Part shown: in pieces, positions 62,943 through 64,000 of the stretch
Layout of the letters: every line of letters starts with the position of its first letter
Position numbering within the stretch: the first letter of the stretch is position 1
Source: a beta proteobacterium AAP51
GTDB lineage: Bacteria; Pseudomonadota; Gammaproteobacteria; Burkholderiales; Burkholderiaceae_C
Length of the DNA: 64,000 bases
Assembly (NCBI GenBank): GCA_001295905.1
Contig: LJHT01000017.1
Location: forward strand, 1-64,000
Reading direction: 5' to 3'
Translations under genes and position numbers: made by a program
Notes under the pieces: generated by a model
What the model saw: the letters and a program-made list of their open reading frames with translations, nothing else
What the model was told of the DNA's origin: nothing
The model's database searches: none

Positions 62943-63908
62943 ATGCCGCAGCGCCCTGCCCTCACCACCGAGACCGACGCCGTCGCGCCGGCCGAGCGCA
63001 GCGGTTTCTGGGCCGACTGCATCGCCCGCGTCTTCCACGGCCTGAAGAGCGATGTCTACGGCGACGCCGATTTCGACGGCCGCATGAGCACCCTGCACGC
63101 CGGCGACGTGGTGCTCACCCGCCTGGAAGCCAACCGCCACCGCGTGATGCGCAACGCCACGCTCGCGCGCCAGAACGAAGCGGCCTACCTGAAGATCGTG
63201 GCGCCCTACGTGGGCTGCGCCGGCGTGGAGCAAAAAGGCCGCGAGGCCTGGGTCACGCCCGACCAGTGGAGCGTCTACGACACCACCGACACCTACGCCG
63301 TGGCCAACCCGGTGCGCGTGGAGCACCTCATCGTGATGATTCCCAAACCGCGCCTGGTGGAGCGCGGTCTGGCCATCGACCCGCTGATGGCGCGCCGCCT
63401 GGGCGGCAGCGGCGGCGTTTCGCGCATGGCGCTGGAAACCATGCGCTCGGCCTGGCGCGAACTGCCGACGATGAGCGACGCCGCCGCGGCCGGCGTGGGC
63501 GACGCCATCACGCAGTTCGTGCACCTCTCGATGCTGGAGCTGGCCGGCCACACCACCGCCGTCACGCAGCGCGAAGCGCTGCGCGAGCGCATCAAGCAGC
63601 ACGTGGCCGAACGCCTGGGCGACCCGGCGCTCAGCGTCGACGGCCTGGCCCTGGCGCTGAACTGCAGCAGGCGGCAGCTGTACAACGCCTTCTCAGAAGA
63701 ACCCGATGGCGTGGCCGGCTACATCCTGCGCCGCCGCATCGAGGCCTGCCGCGCAGCGCTGGCAGACCGCCTGCAAGAGCGCCGCAGCATCACCGACATC
63801 GCGCTGGCCTACGGCTTCCAGAGCATGGCCCACTTCAGCCGCGTCTTCCGCGCCCACCTGGGCATGCCGCCCAGCGACTACCGGCGCGGGGCGATCGCTG
63901 GGGCCTGA
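62943..63908 (+). CDS. AraC-family transcriptional regulator (FeaR-like)
   Basis: 321 residues from ATG at 62943. The N-terminal AraC_binding_2 domain (about 20-200, VFHGLKSDVYGDADFDGRMS; DQWSVYDTTDTYAVANP) is like FeaR, which controls phenylacetaldehyde dehydrogenase in E. coli. The C-terminal double helix-turn-helix is complete (LSVDGLALALNCSRRQLYNA; SITDIALAYGFQSMAHFSRV). Divergence from the transporter-ALDH operon makes that operon its likely target. Confidence 0.88.
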   Translation: MPQRPALTTETDAVAPAERSGFWADCIARVFHGLKSDVYGDADFDGRMSTLHAGDVVLTRLEANRHRVMRNATLARQNEAAYLKIVAPYVGCAGVEQKGREAWVTPDQWSVYDTTDTYAVANPVRVEHLIVMIPKPRLVERGLAIDPLMARRLGGSGGVSRMALETMRSAWRELPTMSDAAAAGVGDAITQFVHLSMLELAGHTTAVTQREALRERIKQHVAERLGDPALSVDGLALALNCSRRQLYNAFSEEPDGVAGYILRRRIEACRAALADRLQERRSITDIALAYGFQSMAHFSRVFRAHLGMPPSDYRRGAIAGA

Positions 63909-63926
63909 AGTCCCGGCGGGCCGCGC

Positions 63927-64000
63927 TCAGTCTGCCGTGATTTTTCGTTCCTTGACGATCACCGCGTAGCGATCCAGGTCGTTGCGGATGACGGTGCCGA
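63927..64000 (-). CDS. Probable tripartite tricarboxylate (Bug/TctC) binding protein, C-terminus only
   Basis: The last 24 codons are visible on the minus strand, ending GTVIRNDLDRYAVIVKERKI-TAD and TGA at 63927. The pattern (basic residues, then YAVIVKE...IT-D at the very C-terminus) resembles the end of Bug-family periplasmic solute-binding proteins, which are abundant in Burkholderiales. The call rests on this short end only. Confidence 0.45.
   Translation of the reverse strand, partial: GTVIRNDLDRYAVIVKERKITAD

Overview
The window is high-GC chromosomal DNA of a motile betaproteobacterium, most likely a Burkholderiales member of the Rubrivivax/Leptothrix/Ideonella type. This rests on gene order (ompA, gyrA, pheA, tyrA, aroA-cmk, rpsA, ihfB, lapA, lapB), on the style of the OmpA and flagellin proteins, and on many GTG/TTG starts. 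The species cannot be named from the sequence alone. No rRNA, tRNA or CRISPR array was seen.

Layout. 1-313 is the N-terminus of an OmpA-type porin. 589-11919 is a housekeeping block: DNA gyrase A, aromatic amino acid synthesis (PheA, TyrA, an AroA-Cmk fusion), ribosomal protein S1, IHF-beta and the LPS assembly regulators LapA/LapB. serC and hisC, often found in this block in relatives, are absent here. 12000-14634 holds LPS-type glycosyltransferases. 14867-23107 is mixed: a ComEA-like protein, patatin, an Asp/Arg-rich exported protein, DnaE, an alpha/beta hydrolase and EgtB. 23131-27788 holds three glycosylation genes (GT2, a GT32-methyltransferase fusion, and a GT41 O-GlcNAc-transferase-like protein) next to the flagellin genes, so they may decorate flagellin. 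28325-33636 is flagellin x2, fliD, fliS, fliT and a PilZ protein. 44287-56248 is fliE and then fliFGHIJK and fliLMNOPQR. 56281-63908 is an ABC transporter of the branched-chain amino acid family with an aldehyde dehydrogenase fused to LivF, under a divergent AraC/FeaR-like regulator. The window ends in the C-terminus of a probable Bug/TctC binding protein.

The most unusual feature is a 10.6-kb integrated element (33665-44305) that splits the flagellar locus. It is bounded by a perfect 19-bp repeat that forms the last codons and stop of fliE, so fliE stays intact. It carries a tyrosine integrase, an AlpA-like protein, a primase/RepA-helicase-like replication protein with iteron-like repeats beside it, and an HK97-type major capsid protein inside a tightly coupled operon of small unknown genes. 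No portal, terminase, protease or tail gene is recognisable. This composition fits a phage satellite that encodes its own capsid protein rather than a complete prophage. Near its left end, a two-gene plus-strand cassette of visibly lower GC (a winged-helix-like protein and a DUF4145/HEPN-like protein) looks like cargo, possibly anti-phage.
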